A DNA stretch of 64,000 nucleotides from Streptomyces olivaceus (GTDB lineage: Bacteria; Actinomycetota; Actinomycetes; Streptomycetales; Streptomycetaceae): contig NZ_JOFH01000006.1 in the NCBI RefSeq assembly GCF_000721235.1, forward strand, positions 242,790 through 306,789. The letters run 5' to 3'. Both the position numbers and the translations under genes were made by a program. Positions 46,580 to 55,909 of this stretch are shown here, in pieces. The stretch's first letter is position 1. Each line of letters starts with the position of its first letter. The notes under the pieces are model-generated. The model saw nothing but the letters and a program-made list of their open reading frames with translations, was not told where the DNA came from and did not search any database.

Positions 46580-48124
46580 CTACCGCAGCGGTCCGGTGAC
46601 CGTCTCCGCCGCCGCGACCAGGTGCCCGCCCCGCACGAAGGCCTCCGCCGCGGCAAGGTCGGGCGACAGGTGGCGGTCCGGGCCTGGCCCCCCGACACCG
46701 GCCGCCCGTACGGCGTCGACGACGGCCCGGGAGGCAGGGGCCGGGGTGAGTCCCTCGCGCAGCTCGACCGCGCGCGTGGCGGCGTACAGCTCGACGGCGA
46801 TCACGCGGGCGAGGTTGTCGACGGCCGTGCGCAGCTTCCGCGCCGCCGACCAGCCCATGGAGACGTGGTCCTCCTGCATCGCGGAGGACGGGATGGAGTC
46901 CGCCGACGCCGGTACGGCGAGCCGCTTCAGCTCGCCGACCAGGGCGGCCTGGGTGTACTGGGCGATCATCAGACCGGAGTCGACACCGGCGTCGTCGGCG
47001 AGGAACGGCGGCAGGCCGTGGCTGCGGTTCTTGTCGAGGAGCCGGTCGGTGCGGCGCTCGGTGATGGAGCCGAGGTCGGCGACGGCGACGGCGAGGAAGT
47101 CCAGGACGTAGGCGACGGGGGCGCCGTGGAAGTTGCCGTTGGACTCCACCCGGCCGTCGGGCAGGACCACCGGGTTGTCGACGGCCGCCGCCAGCTCGCG
47201 TTCGGCGACGAGGCCCGCGTGGGCCATCGTGTCGCGTCCGGCGCCCGCGACCTGCGGGGCGCAGCGCACCGAGTAGGCGTCCTGGACGCGGGGCGCGTCG
47301 TCCTGGTGGTGCCCGGTCAGGCCCGAACCTTCGAGTACGGCCGCCATGTTGGCGGCGCTGGCGGCCTGCCCCGGGTGCGGGCGGATGGCGTGCAGCTCGG
47401 GGGCGAGCACACGGTCGGTGCCGAGCAGGGCCTCCATGGTCAGCGCGGCGGTGACGTCGGCGGACTTGTACAGGGTGTCGAGATCGGCGAGGGCCATGAC
47501 CAGCATGCCGAGCATGCCGTCCGTGCCGTTGAGGAGGGCGAGCCCCTCCTTCTCGCGCAGCTCGACGGGGGCGATGCCGTGCGCGGCGAGCAGGTCACCG
47601 GCCGGCCGCACGGTGCCGTCGGGCCCTTCGGCGTCGCCCTCGCCCATGAGAGTGAGCGCGCAGTGCGAGAGCGGGGCCAGGTCGCCGGAGCAGCCCAGGG
47701 AGCCGTACTCGTGCACGACCGGGGTGATCCCGGCGTTGAGCACGTCGGCCATGGTCTGCGCGACCTCGGGGCGCACGCCGGTGCGTCCGGAGCAGACGGT
47801 CTTCAGCCGCAGGAACATCAGCGCCCGGACCACCTCGCGCTCGACGCGCGGCCCCATTCCGGCGGCGTGCGAGCGGACGATGTTGCGCTGCAGCTGCGCG
47901 CGCAGGTCGGGGCTGATGTGGCGGGTCGCCAGGGCACCGAATCCGGTGCTCACCCCGTACACGGGGTCCGGCTTGGCGGCCAGCGCGTCCACGATCTCGC
48001 GGGCCGCGGCCAGGGCGGCCACCGCCTCGCCGGAGAGCTCGACCCGGGCGCCCGCGCGCGCCACGGCGAGCACGTCGGACGCGGTGACCCCCGACGTCCC
48101 CACCACCACAGTGTGCATATCCAT
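46580..48124 (-). CDS. hutH: Histidine ammonia-lyase
   Basis: 514-residue MIO enzyme converting histidine to urocanate and ammonia, the first step of histidine use. GSLGCSGDLAPLSH holds the MIO-forming tripeptide, here Cys-Ser-Gly rather than the usual Ala-Ser-Gly (as I recall for S. griseus HutH). Other motifs: PVYGVSTGFGALATRH, RNIVRSHAAGMG, and HHQDDAPRVQDAYSVRCAPQV. The ATG at 48124 gives MDMHTVVVG, the known N terminus. The rest of the hut pathway is not in the window. Confidence 0.96.
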   Translation of the reverse strand: MDMHTVVVGTSGVTASDVLAVARAGARVELSGEAVAALAAAREIVDALAAKPDPVYGVSTGFGALATRHISPDLRAQLQRNIVRSHAAGMGPRVEREVVRALMFLRLKTVCSGRTGVRPEVAQTMADVLNAGITPVVHEYGSLGCSGDLAPLSHCALTLMGEGDAEGPDGTVRPAGDLLAAHGIAPVELREKEGLALLNGTDGMLGMLVMALADLDTLYKSADVTAALTMEALLGTDRVLAPELHAIRPHPGQAASAANMAAVLEGSGLTGHHQDDAPRVQDAYSVRCAPQVAGAGRDTMAHAGLVAERELAAAVDNPVVLPDGRVESNGNFHGAPVAYVLDFLAVAVADLGSITERRTDRLLDKNRSHGLPPFLADDAGVDSGLMIAQYTQAALVGELKRLAVPASADSIPSSAMQEDHVSMGWSAARKLRTAVDNLARVIAVELYAATRAVELREGLTPAPASRAVVDAVRAAGVGGPGPDRHLSPDLAAAEAFVRGGHLVAAAETVTGPLR

Positions 48125-48285
48125 ATTCAGGAGCGTACGCAGTGAATTCAACGATGTCACGAGAGGTACGCCGCCGGATACGTCACTACCGGGAAGGGGG
48201 TGCACCCCTTACGACACGCACCCCGTACGACAACGACAGGTACGGCAGGTACGACAGGGCACACCCCACGGCACGCACTCCGCAT

Positions 48286-48315
48286 GGCATGCACCCGTAC
48301 GGCATGCACCCTTAC
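48286..48315. repeat. 15-bp tandem repeat upstream of hutH
   Basis: GGCATGCACCCGTAC at 48286-48300 and GGCATGCACCCTTAC at 48301-48315. Related pieces (GCACCCCGTACGAC, GGTACGGCAGGTACGACAGG) occupy 48210-48270, making the hutH upstream region repetitive. Confidence 0.8.
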
Positions 48316-48382
48316 GCGGCGATTCCCGCGACGCGCGCCCCGCCCCGCTCACCACGCGCACCCCGCTCACGACGCGCGCCCG

Positions 48383-49531
48383 CTACGGCGAGTGCCGCCC
48401 CCGGAAGCGCCTGCGCTCCCCGTCCTCCTCCCGCGACGGTTCGTCCGCGAGCCGCACGACGGGGTCGTCGGGCCCCTCGCGGCCCGCGACGACCGGCCCG
48501 GCGGACCGCTCGGCCTTGGCCCGGTACTGAGCCGCGTCGGCGAGCCGGAACAGCCGGCGGGCGGAGCGCACGGGCCCGACCGGGTCCTCCGTGGACGCGA
48601 CACCGCAGGCCACCCCGTCGCCGAGCTCCAGCTCGGCTGCCCGGCGGCACAGCTCCTCGGCGGCCTTGACCACCGCGTCGGCGGCGGGGCCGACCGCGAG
48701 CAGACAGAACTCGTCCCCGCCGAGCCGCGCGGCCAGCGCTCCCGGGAGCATCGCCCCGCACAGCGAGAGCACCGAGCCGAAACGTTCCAGCAGCCGGTCG
48801 CCCACAGCGTGCCCGTGCGTGTCGTTGACCCGCTTGAGGCCGTTCAGGTCGCACACGACGAGGCTGACGACGACGCCCTCCCCGCGGTGCCGCTCGACGG
48901 CCTCGTCCAGCGCGGCGTCGACGGCCCTGCGGTTGGCCAGCCCGGTGAGCGCGTCCGTGTAGGCCAGCCTGCGGACCTCCTCAAGGCGCTCGGTCTGCGC
49001 GATCCCGGCGGCCACGACCGAGGCCAGCACGGTGGCGAAGTCCGCGTCGGCCCGCTCGAAGACCCGCTCCCCCACCGGACGGGCCGCGTACAGCTCGCCC
49101 CAGGCCCGTCCGTGCAGCACGATGGGCGCGACCACGCAGCAGCCCCGGCCCCGGCGGCGCAGGGCGGCGACCCGCTGGTGCACATACCCGGGGCGTCCCG
49201 CGGCGGGCCCCTCGGCGGTCTCGACCCAGGCGTCGGGCTCGCCGCCACCGGCCCAGCGCTCGTGCAGGAACTCGGTGATCTCCGCGAACTGGTGCACCGG
49301 GTAGGACTCGTCCTCCGGGAACTCCTCCTCGCCCTCGGCACGCCCGCCGACGTTGACCAGGACCCGGAGCCGACCCAGATCCCGCTCCCAGACCGACAGC
49401 GCGGCGAAGCTGCCGCCCAGCGCCGCGCAGGCCCCGAGAGCCGCCGCCCGCCACACCTCCCGGGAGGTGTGCGCGGCGGCCATGCCCTGCGCCAGTGCCA
49501 CCACGGCCGCGAGCCGCCTGTCGTCGCCCAT
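48383..49531 (-). CDS. GAF-GGDEF diguanylate cyclase
   Basis: 382 residues. An N-terminal GAF-like domain (about 10-180) precedes a GGDEF domain from LAYTDALTGLANRRAVDAAL onward, with RLGGDEFCLLAVG intact. It should synthesise cyclic di-GMP from GTP. No RxxD inhibitory site was seen five residues before the GGDEF motif. It corresponds by context to the Streptomyces GAF-GGDEF protein called CdgE (from memory). The ATG at 49531 is preceded at once by GTG; GGAG is only 2 bases away, so the message may be leaderless. Confidence 0.9.
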   Translation of the reverse strand: MGDDRRLAAVVALAQGMAAAHTSREVWRAAALGACAALGGSFAALSVWERDLGRLRVLVNVGGRAEGEEEFPEDESYPVHQFAEITEFLHERWAGGGEPDAWVETAEGPAAGRPGYVHQRVAALRRRGRGCCVVAPIVLHGRAWGELYAARPVGERVFERADADFATVLASVVAAGIAQTERLEEVRRLAYTDALTGLANRRAVDAALDEAVERHRGEGVVVSLVVCDLNGLKRVNDTHGHAVGDRLLERFGSVLSLCGAMLPGALAARLGGDEFCLLAVGPAADAVVKAAEELCRRAAELELGDGVACGVASTEDPVGPVRSARRLFRLADAAQYRAKAERSAGPVVAGREGPDDPVVRLADEPSREEDGERRRFRGRHSP

Positions 49532-49629
49532 CACTCCAGGCTAGGGAGATTTACCAGAAAATGGCATGTAAACATGGCGAACAGGGTGAAATGGTCAGTC
49601 CGCGGCCTCCCCGCGACCGCCCCGCGGCC

Positions 49630-50430
49630 TCACTCGCCCGGCCACCTGGGCGCCCGCTTCTCGTTGAACGCCGCCACACCCTCCGCGCGGTCCCCCGAGA
49701 ACGCCACCGTCCGCCACGCCGCGTCCTCCACCTCGAGGCCGGTCCGCAGGTCGAGGCCGTGGCCGAGTCGCAGCGCCCGCTTGGCCGCCCGCAGGCCCAC
49801 CGGCGAGTTCGCGGCCATCCGGGAGGCGAGGTCCAGGGCCTCCTCCCGGTCCCGCCCCTCGTCCACCAGTTGGTCCACGAGACCCAGCTCCCGCGCCTCC
49901 GGCGCCGCCACCCGCCGCGCCGTGAACACCAGCTCGGCGGCGCGCGCGGCCCCGACCCGCCGCGGCAGCAGCTGCGTACCGCCGCCGCCCGGGATCACGC
50001 CCACCGACACCTCGGGCAGCCCCACCACCGCCGTGGGGTCGGCCACGATCACGTCGCACGACAGCGCCAGCTCGAACCCGCCGCCCAACGCGAACCCGTG
50101 CACGGCCGCGATCGTCGGCACCGGCAGCTCCAGCACCGAGGTGTACGCCCCCCGCGACACCGGCCGCTGCCGCAGCAGGTCGGCGTCGGTGAAGGAGTTC
50201 CGCTCCTTCAGGTCGGCACCGACGCAGAACGCCCGCTCGTGGGTCGAGGTCAGCACCACGGCCCGTACGGTCGGGTCCTCGCCCAGCGCCGCGCAGGCGG
50301 CGCCGATGGAGCGGGCCATCGCGGTCGACACGGCGTTCATGGCCTTCGGCCGGTCGAGTGCGAGCTCCGCGACGTGTCCGTCACCGTGCCGCCGCACCAG
50401 GACGAACTCTCCGAACCGCTCCTCGCTCAT
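49630..50430 (-). CDS. Enoyl-CoA hydratase/isomerase family protein
   Basis: 266-residue crotonase-fold enzyme. CoA/oxyanion motifs: RAFCVGADLKE, and AVHGFALGGGFELALSCD; LPEVSVGVIPGGGGTQLLPRRVG contains the Glu of the first catalytic position, and the second is VDQLVDEG. It probably hydrates trans-2-enoyl-CoA in fatty acid or branched-chain degradation. GGAGGG lies upstream of the ATG at 50430. Confidence 0.92.
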   Translation of the reverse strand: MSEERFGEFVLVRRHGDGHVAELALDRPKAMNAVSTAMARSIGAACAALGEDPTVRAVVLTSTHERAFCVGADLKERNSFTDADLLRQRPVSRGAYTSVLELPVPTIAAVHGFALGGGFELALSCDVIVADPTAVVGLPEVSVGVIPGGGGTQLLPRRVGAARAAELVFTARRVAAPEARELGLVDQLVDEGRDREEALDLASRMAANSPVGLRAAKRALRLGHGLDLRTGLEVEDAAWRTVAFSGDRAEGVAAFNEKRAPRWPGE

Positions 50431-50441
50431 GACACCCTCCG

Positions 50442-50457
50442 GTTAACGCGTGTTAAC
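50442..50457. promoter_or_regulatory. Two GTTAAC palindromes one turn apart
   Basis: GTTAAC at 50442-50447 and again at 50452-50457, centres 10 bases apart, immediately upstream of the enoyl-CoA hydratase ribosome site. It may be an operator for a fatty-acid-sensing repressor. Confidence 0.5.
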
Positions 50458-50643
50458 GAGTAGACCGCCCGATCATCGCAGCCCGGCCCGCGCGAGGGGA
50501 AGACCGGACGCCCCCGCGCTCCCACGGCCCTCGGCCACCCGTTCGAGTGACATCCGGCCGACCGCCGCACCCGGGCCGTCACCGCGCCGTAGCGTCGCTC
50601 CGCCACGGCGCAGGGGAGGCGGCGTGGGCACCGGGGAGGGCAC

Positions 50644-51375
50644 ATGACCACGACGACTACGGCATCGACGGCGGCGGAGGCGGCCATCGGCGGGCCGGCG
50701 GAGCAGCCGCGCCCGCGGGGACGCCGCGGACGGCACCGCCGCCCCCGCCCGCGCAAGGTGCTGCTGGCCGCCGGAGGCCTCGCCCTGGCGGCCGGGGCCC
50801 TGAGCCTCGTACGCCTGCTGCCCGGACCCGGTGCCGACGGCGCGGGCGGTTACGGGGCCGAGGCGGCACCGCGCGGGGAGACGGGCGCCGCGACGGACGG
50901 GGCGACGGGGTCCGCCGCCGGGGGCGACGCCGGCCGGCCCGGGGCGAGCCCCTCGGCGACGTCCGCGATGGGCGGGCTGAACGGTTCCCCGGGAGGGGGC
51001 CCCGTGCCGGATGCGGCAGGTCCGCCGGGCGCGTCCGGCACGCCGGGCCGGTCCTCGGCCCCACTCCCTTCGGACCACACCGGCCCCTCCGGCGCCACCG
51101 GCCCCTCCGACCCCCGTGCCCCGTCCACTTCCACCGCGACGCCGGCCCCCGGCGCCGCGGGTCCGGAGGGCCACCGGGGCACGGCTGCCGCCCCGCACCC
51201 CGCGCGACCGTCCCGCCCGGACCGCCCCCCGCGCCCCACGCCGGACCGCGGCACGCCGCCGCCGACCGCACCGGGTGACCGGAACGAAAGGGACGACCGG
51301 GAAGACGGGCGCGACCCTGACCTGTGCGTGCCGGTCATCGGCCTCTGCGTCGGCCTGTTCCACGGCGGGGACTGA
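50644..51375 (+). CDS. Membrane-anchored Pro/Gly/Ser-rich protein
   Basis: 243 residues. A very basic N terminus (RPRGRRGRHRRPRPRK) leads into a single membrane helix (VLLAAGGLALAAGALSLVRLL). The outside part is low-complexity Gly/Pro/Ser/Thr and ends in DLCVPVIGLCVGLFHGGD, a short Cys-containing hydrophobic motif. GGGAGGG precedes the ATG at 50644. The conserved-looking C-terminal patch amid a variable linker suggests a surface or secreted peptide-like end. Function unknown. Confidence 0.75.
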   Translation: MTTTTTASTAAEAAIGGPAEQPRPRGRRGRHRRPRPRKVLLAAGGLALAAGALSLVRLLPGPGADGAGGYGAEAAPRGETGAATDGATGSAAGGDAGRPGASPSATSAMGGLNGSPGGGPVPDAAGPPGASGTPGRSSAPLPSDHTGPSGATGPSDPRAPSTSTATPAPGAAGPEGHRGTAAAPHPARPSRPDRPPRPTPDRGTPPPTAPGDRNERDDREDGRDPDLCVPVIGLCVGLFHGGD

Positions 51376-51421
51376 AACCCCGCGCGCCCCCGGCGAAACA
51401 CAGCCTGGCTGGACGGCCCGG

Positions 51422-52570
51422 TTAGGAGGACTCCCCGCCGCCGGCGCCCCGGCGCGTGAGCAGCCACGGCTCGACCACGCCGAGACCGCGTACCGGCCGC
51501 TGCCACATCGGCTGGAGCGCGAAGCGGTACGCCGGCGGCTCCTCGCCCTCCTTCTCCGCCGCGGCGGTCTCCTCGGCCGCCGCGGCCTCCGAGGCCGGAG
51601 CGTCGCCGGTGCGGATCAGCTCCTCCGCGAAGGCGGTGTCGACGAGCACGGCGTCCTTGGGGGCTATCGAGGTGAGCCGGGAGGCCAGGTTGACGGTCGT
51701 ACCGAAGACGTCGCCCATCCGGGTGGTGACGGTGCCGAAGGCGATGCCGACGCGCAGTTCCGGCATGGTCTCGTCGTTGGCCATCGTCTCGACCAGCAGC
51801 AACGCGATCTCGGCGGCCGTACCGGCGTCGTCGGCGGCGTAGAGCACCTCGTCGCCGAGGGTCTTGATCAGCCGCCCGCCGCGTGCGGCCACCAGGTCGG
51901 CGGAGGTGGTCTCGAAGGCCTCGACCAGCTCGCCGAGCTCCTCCTCCTCCATCCGGCGGGTCAGGCGCGTGAAGCCCACCAGGTCCGCGAAGCCGACCGC
52001 GAGCCGCCGGTCCACCATCTCCTCGTCGTCACCGGCCTGCACGACCCGTCCGGCCGAGGCGGCGAGCTGGCGCCGCCAGACGTAGACGAGGAACTCCTGC
52101 AGCTCGGGCAGGAGCAGTTCGACGATTGGGTACGTCACCTCGGTGCGCGTCATCCCGGGCTCCGGGGGCTCGGTCAGGCCCTCCAGGAAGGAGTCGATCT
52201 GCCACTCGGCCAACCGGGCGGTGGTCTGCCCCGTGGACCGGGCCACCTGGACGGCCATCGCCTCGCTGAGCAGCCCCGCCTCCACCAGACCGGCCAGCCG
52301 CCGCAGGGCGAGCACGTCGGCCTCGGTGAGCGCCTTGGCCTGCCCGATGTCGGCGAAGCCCATGGCCCGCCAGAAGCGTGAGGCCAGCTCCATGGAGACG
52401 CCCGCGCTGCGGGCGGCCTGGAAGGGGGTGTAGCGGCGCTCGGCGCCCAGGATGAGCCCTTCGAGGCGCAGCGCGAGCGGGTCCTCGCCGGGATCGGCGG
52501 AGTCCGGGGCGGGCTCGGGGTCCACCCGGCCGTCCCCGTCCGCGCCGGAGCCCGTGTCGTCGACGGTCAC
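51422..52570 (-). CDS. cya: Class III adenylate cyclase (Rv1264-like)
   Basis: 382 residues. An N-terminal helical regulatory domain (RYTPFQAARSAGVSMELASRFWRAMGFADIGQA through IDSFLEGL) like the pH-sensing domain of mycobacterial Rv1264 precedes the catalytic domain: metal Asp in GFADLVGFTRL, LIKTLGDEVLYA (second Asp region), and GTVTTRMGDVFGTTVNLASRL. It produces cAMP, which in Streptomyces is linked to germination and antibiotic production. The start is GTG 52570; ends with a variable Glu/Ala linker and short tail. Confidence 0.94.
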   Translation of the reverse strand: MTVDDTGSGADGDGRVDPEPAPDSADPGEDPLALRLEGLILGAERRYTPFQAARSAGVSMELASRFWRAMGFADIGQAKALTEADVLALRRLAGLVEAGLLSEAMAVQVARSTGQTTARLAEWQIDSFLEGLTEPPEPGMTRTEVTYPIVELLLPELQEFLVYVWRRQLAASAGRVVQAGDDEEMVDRRLAVGFADLVGFTRLTRRMEEEELGELVEAFETTSADLVAARGGRLIKTLGDEVLYAADDAGTAAEIALLLVETMANDETMPELRVGIAFGTVTTRMGDVFGTTVNLASRLTSIAPKDAVLVDTAFAEELIRTGDAPASEAAAAEETAAAEKEGEEPPAYRFALQPMWQRPVRGLGVVEPWLLTRRGAGGGESS

Positions 52571-52944
52571 GCCTGCTGCCCTTCTGATCTGCCACGGTCA
52601 GGTTCGACCGGCCCCAACTTTACGTCAGGTGTGCCCCAGCTCACTCCCGCTCGGTCCCTACCCGGGCCCTCCCCCGGGACCCTGCCGCCTCCCTCTCCCC
52701 GCGCTCCCCGCGCCGGAACCACCGCGGACTGCCGCCCTCCACCAGTACGCCCGGAACCTCGGGCCCGCCGGGAACCTCGGACACGCCCGCAGCCTTCAGT
52801 ACGCTCGCAGCCTTGAGTACGTCCGAACTCGCAGCCCTGAGTACGTCCGAAACCGCCGCCCGTTTCGACGGGCCGCCTCCTTCGGCAGGCTCCCGGGCCG
52901 GGAAGCGGCGCCCCGTCGCACCGCGCGCAGCCGCCGTACCGTGC
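52571..52944. other. Intergenic region, birA to cya
   Basis: About 374 bases without a gene, both neighbours leftward. It includes GGAACCTCGG twice (52752 and 52770) and a 24-base imperfect tandem repeat at 52787-52852, but no clear terminator for birA or promoter for cya. Confidence 0.5.
52787..52852. repeat. Imperfect tandem repeat between birA and cya
   Basis: Unit CGCAGCCTTGAGTACGTCCG at 52805, repeated at 52829 with CGCAGCCCTGAGTACG, and a truncated copy CGCAGCCTTCAGTACGCT at 52787-52804. Unit length 24 bases. Confidence 0.75.
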
Positions 52945-53820
52945 TCACGCCGGCCGCAGATGCACGATGTCCCCCGCGCCGACCGGTTCCTGCACCCCTG
53001 CCTCCGTCGCCAGGACCAGGCGTCCGTCCCCGTCCACGGCGACGGCCTCGCCGACGAGCGACCGGTCCCCCGGCAACTCGGCCCGCACCGTCCGCCCGAG
53101 GGTCGCGCAGCCCGCCGCGTACGTCTCCTGGAGCCCGCTGACCGCCGGGTCGCCTCCGGCCTCGCGCCAGCGCCCGTACCAGTCCTCCAGCGACCGCAGT
53201 ACGCCCCGCAGCAGCGGATCCCGGTCGGTGCCCGCGGCCCCGGCCAGCGCCAGCGAGCCCGCCCGCGGGACCGGCAGCTCGTCGGCGCGGAGGCTGACGT
53301 TGATGCCGACGCCGATGACGACGCCGTCGTCGCCGGCCCGCTCGGCCAGGATGCCGCCGGCCTTGCGCTCCTCGCCTCCGACGGTCACCAGCAGGTCGTT
53401 GGGCCACTTCAGCGCCGTGTCGACGCCCGCCGCGCGGGACAGCCCGGTCGCCACGGCGACGCCGGTGAGCAGCGGCAGCCAGCCCCAGCGGGCCACGGGC
53501 ACCTCGGCGGGCCGCAGGAGTACGGAGAAGAAGAGCCCGGAGCGGGCCGGTGCCGTCCACTGCCGGTCCAGGCGCCCGCGCGCGGCGCTCTGCTCCTCGG
53601 CGACGAGGACCACGCCCTCCGCCAGGTCCTCCGCCGCGGCGCGGGCCACGAGGTCGGAGTTGGTGGAGCCGGTGCGCTGCACCACGTCCACCTGCCGCCA
53701 CAGGCGGCCCTCCCGTACCAGTCCCCGGCGCAGGGCCGCGGTGCTCAGGGGCGGCCGGTCCAGGTCGGACCACCGGTTGTCCGGGGAGTCGGCGGGGCCG
53801 GAGGAATCTCGGGGCGTCAT
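52945..53820 (-). CDS. birA: Biotin-[acyl-CoA carboxylase] ligase
   Basis: 291-residue monofunctional biotin protein ligase. It activates biotin to biotinyl-AMP and transfers it to a carrier lysine. Features: RTGSTNSDL, AEEQSAARGRLDRQW (biotin/AMP loop), LKWPNDLLV and ERKAGGILAE. There is no N-terminal DNA-binding domain. It is divergent from pccB, and the acceptor site EAMKMEQP lies in AccA2 3.6 kb away. ATG at 53820. Confidence 0.94.
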   Translation of the reverse strand: MTPRDSSGPADSPDNRWSDLDRPPLSTAALRRGLVREGRLWRQVDVVQRTGSTNSDLVARAAAEDLAEGVVLVAEEQSAARGRLDRQWTAPARSGLFFSVLLRPAEVPVARWGWLPLLTGVAVATGLSRAAGVDTALKWPNDLLVTVGGEERKAGGILAERAGDDGVVIGVGINVSLRADELPVPRAGSLALAGAAGTDRDPLLRGVLRSLEDWYGRWREAGGDPAVSGLQETYAAGCATLGRTVRAELPGDRSLVGEAVAVDGDGRLVLATEAGVQEPVGAGDIVHLRPA

Positions 53821-53931
53821 GCAACCCACCCTAGGTGTGGGAAAGACCGCACTGCCGAACGGAGGGCCCCCTACTACTCTACGAACGAGTAACCGTCCCC
53901 CCTATGTGAGCAGGCAGGGAGCCGCATCCCG

Positions 53932-55521
53932 ATGTCCGAGCCGGTAGAGCAGCAGCCCGACATCCACACGACCGCGGGCAAGCTCGCGGATCTGACGCGC
54001 CGTATCGAGGAAGCGACGCACGCCGGTTCCGCACGCGCCGTCGAGAAACAGCACGCCAAGGGCAAGCTGACGGCTCGTGAACGCATCGGTCTCCTGCTCG
54101 ACGAGGACTCCTTCGTCGAGCTGGACGAGTTCGCCCGGCATCGGTCCACCAACTTCGGCCTCGACGCCGACCGGCCCTACGGCGACGGTGTCGTCACCGG
54201 CTACGGCACCGTCGACGGCCGCCCCGTCGCCGTCTTCTCGCAGGACTTCACGGTCTTCGGCGGGGCGCTGGGCGAGGTCTACGGCCAGAAGATCGTCAAG
54301 GTCATGGACTTCGCGCTGAAGACCGGCTGTCCGGTCGTCGGGATCAACGACTCCGGCGGCGCCCGCATCCAGGAGGGCGTGGCCTCCCTCGGCGCGTACG
54401 GCGAGATCTTCCGCCGCAACACCCACGCCTCGGGCGTGATCCCGCAGATCAGCCTGGTCGTCGGCCCGTGCGCGGGCGGTGCGGTCTACTCCCCCGCAAT
54501 CACCGACTTCACGGTCATGGTGGACCAGACCAGCCACATGTTCATCACGGGACCCGACGTCATCAAGACGGTCACCGGCGAGGACGTCGGCTTCGAGGAG
54601 CTGGGCGGCGCCCGCACCCACAACACCGCCTCGGGCGTGGCCCACCACATGGCCGGCGACGAGAAGGACGCCGTCGAGTACGTCAAGCAGCTGCTGTCGT
54701 ACCTGCCGTCCAACAACCTCTCCGAACCCCCCGCCTTCCCGGAGGAGGCCGACCTCGCGGTCACGGACGAGGACAGCGAGCTGGACACGATCGTCCCGGA
54801 CTCGCCGAACCAGCCGTACGACATGCACGCCGTCGTCGAGCACGTCCTGGACGACGCCGAGTTCTTCGAGACGCAGCCGCTGTACGCGCCGAACATCGTC
54901 ACCGGCTTCGGCCGGGTCGAGGGCCGCCCGGTCGGCATCGTCGCCAACCAGCCGATGCAGTTGGCGGGCTGCCTGGACATCACCGCCTCCGAGAAGGCGG
55001 CCCGCTTCGTGCGCACCTGCGACGCCTTCAACGTCCCCGTGCTGACCTTCGTGGACGTCCCCGGCTTCCTGCCCGGCGTCGACCAGGAACACGACGGCAT
55101 CATCCGCCGCGGCGCCAAGCTGATCTTCGCCTACGCCGAGGCGACGGTCCCGCTCATCACGGTCATCACCCGCAAGGCCTTCGGCGGCGCCTACGACGTC
55201 ATGGGCTCCAAGCACCTGGGCGCGGACCTCAACCTGGCCTGGCCGACCGCCCAGATCGCGGTGATGGGCGCCCAGGGCGCGGTCAACATCCTGCACCGCC
55301 GCACGATCACCGGCTCCGACGATCCCGAGGCGACCCGTGCCCGCCTGATGCAGGAGTACGAGGACGCCCTCCTCAACCCGTACACGGCGGCCGAGCGCGG
55401 CTATGTCGACGCGGTGGTCATGCCGTCCGACACCCGCCGCCACATCGTCCGGGGCCTGCGCCAGTTGCGCACGAAGCGGGAGAGCCTGCCCCCGAAGAAG
55501 CACGGCAACATCCCCCTCTGA
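53932..55521 (+). CDS. pccB: Propionyl-CoA carboxylase beta subunit
   Basis: 529-residue carboxyltransferase. It moves the carboxyl group from carboxybiotin on AccA to propionyl-CoA, giving methylmalonyl-CoA for polyketides and odd-chain metabolism. Visible: [13 protein letters not shown] (carboxybiotin side) and [41 protein letters not shown] (acyl-CoA side). The Asp of GGAYDVMG is codon 55195-55197, residue 422, the residue I recall as favouring propionyl- over acetyl-CoA. The ATG at 53932 fits the known PccB length. Divergent birA. Confidence 0.96.
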   Translation: MSEPVEQQPDIHTTAGKLADLTRRIEEATHAGSARAVEKQHAKGKLTARERIGLLLDEDSFVELDEFARHRSTNFGLDADRPYGDGVVTGYGTVDGRPVAVFSQDFTVFGGALGEVYGQKIVKVMDFALKTGCPVVGINDSGGARIQEGVASLGAYGEIFRRNTHASGVIPQISLVVGPCAGGAVYSPAITDFTVMVDQTSHMFITGPDVIKTVTGEDVGFEELGGARTHNTASGVAHHMAGDEKDAVEYVKQLLSYLPSNNLSEPPAFPEEADLAVTDEDSELDTIVPDSPNQPYDMHAVVEHVLDDAEFFETQPLYAPNIVTGFGRVEGRPVGIVANQPMQLAGCLDITASEKAARFVRTCDAFNVPVLTFVDVPGFLPGVDQEHDGIIRRGAKLIFAYAEATVPLITVITRKAFGGAYDVMGSKHLGADLNLAWPTAQIAVMGAQGAVNILHRRTITGSDDPEATRARLMQEYEDALLNPYTAAERGYVDAVVMPSDTRRHIVRGLRQLRTKRESLPPKKHGNIPL

Positions 55522-55594
55522 CCCCTCCCACCCCTCAGTCCCCTCCAGCCCCCTCTCGATCCTCCGATCCTCCGATCCTCCGGAAGGAGCCGCT

Positions 55595-55804
55595 GTGACC
55601 ATCAAGGTGGTACGGGGCAACCCCACCCCGGAAGAACTGGCCGCCGCCCTCACGGTGGTCAGGGCCCGCGCCGCGACGACGGAGCCGGACGCGCCCACCG
55701 CCCCGCCCGCCCGGGACGCGTGGTCGGACCCGTCCCGCATCGCGACGACCCGCCTCCCCCAGCCGGGCCCGGTGTCCTGGAGCCGCACGTACTGGCCCGG
55801 GTGA
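55595..55804 (+). CDS. pccE: PccE-type epsilon subunit
   Basis: 69 residues, short helical N terminus [22 protein letters not shown] followed by a Pro/Ala-rich linker and a C-terminal tail with W. This is the small epsilon subunit that stimulates carboxylation when bound to PccB and AccA in Streptomyces. The GTG at 55595 has AAGGAG 5 bases ahead, 73 bases after the pccB stop. Confidence 0.9.
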   Translation: MTIKVVRGNPTPEELAAALTVVRARAATTEPDAPTAPPARDAWSDPSRIATTRLPQPGPVSWSRTYWPG

Positions 55805-55909
55805 GGCAGGCGAGGGGCGCGGGGAACCGCGCACGGGAGAGGAACCCCGCGCCCCGAATAAGTACCCGTACTCAAGCGCCGCTCCCCGGCCCGGCCGCAC
55901 GCTGGTGGA

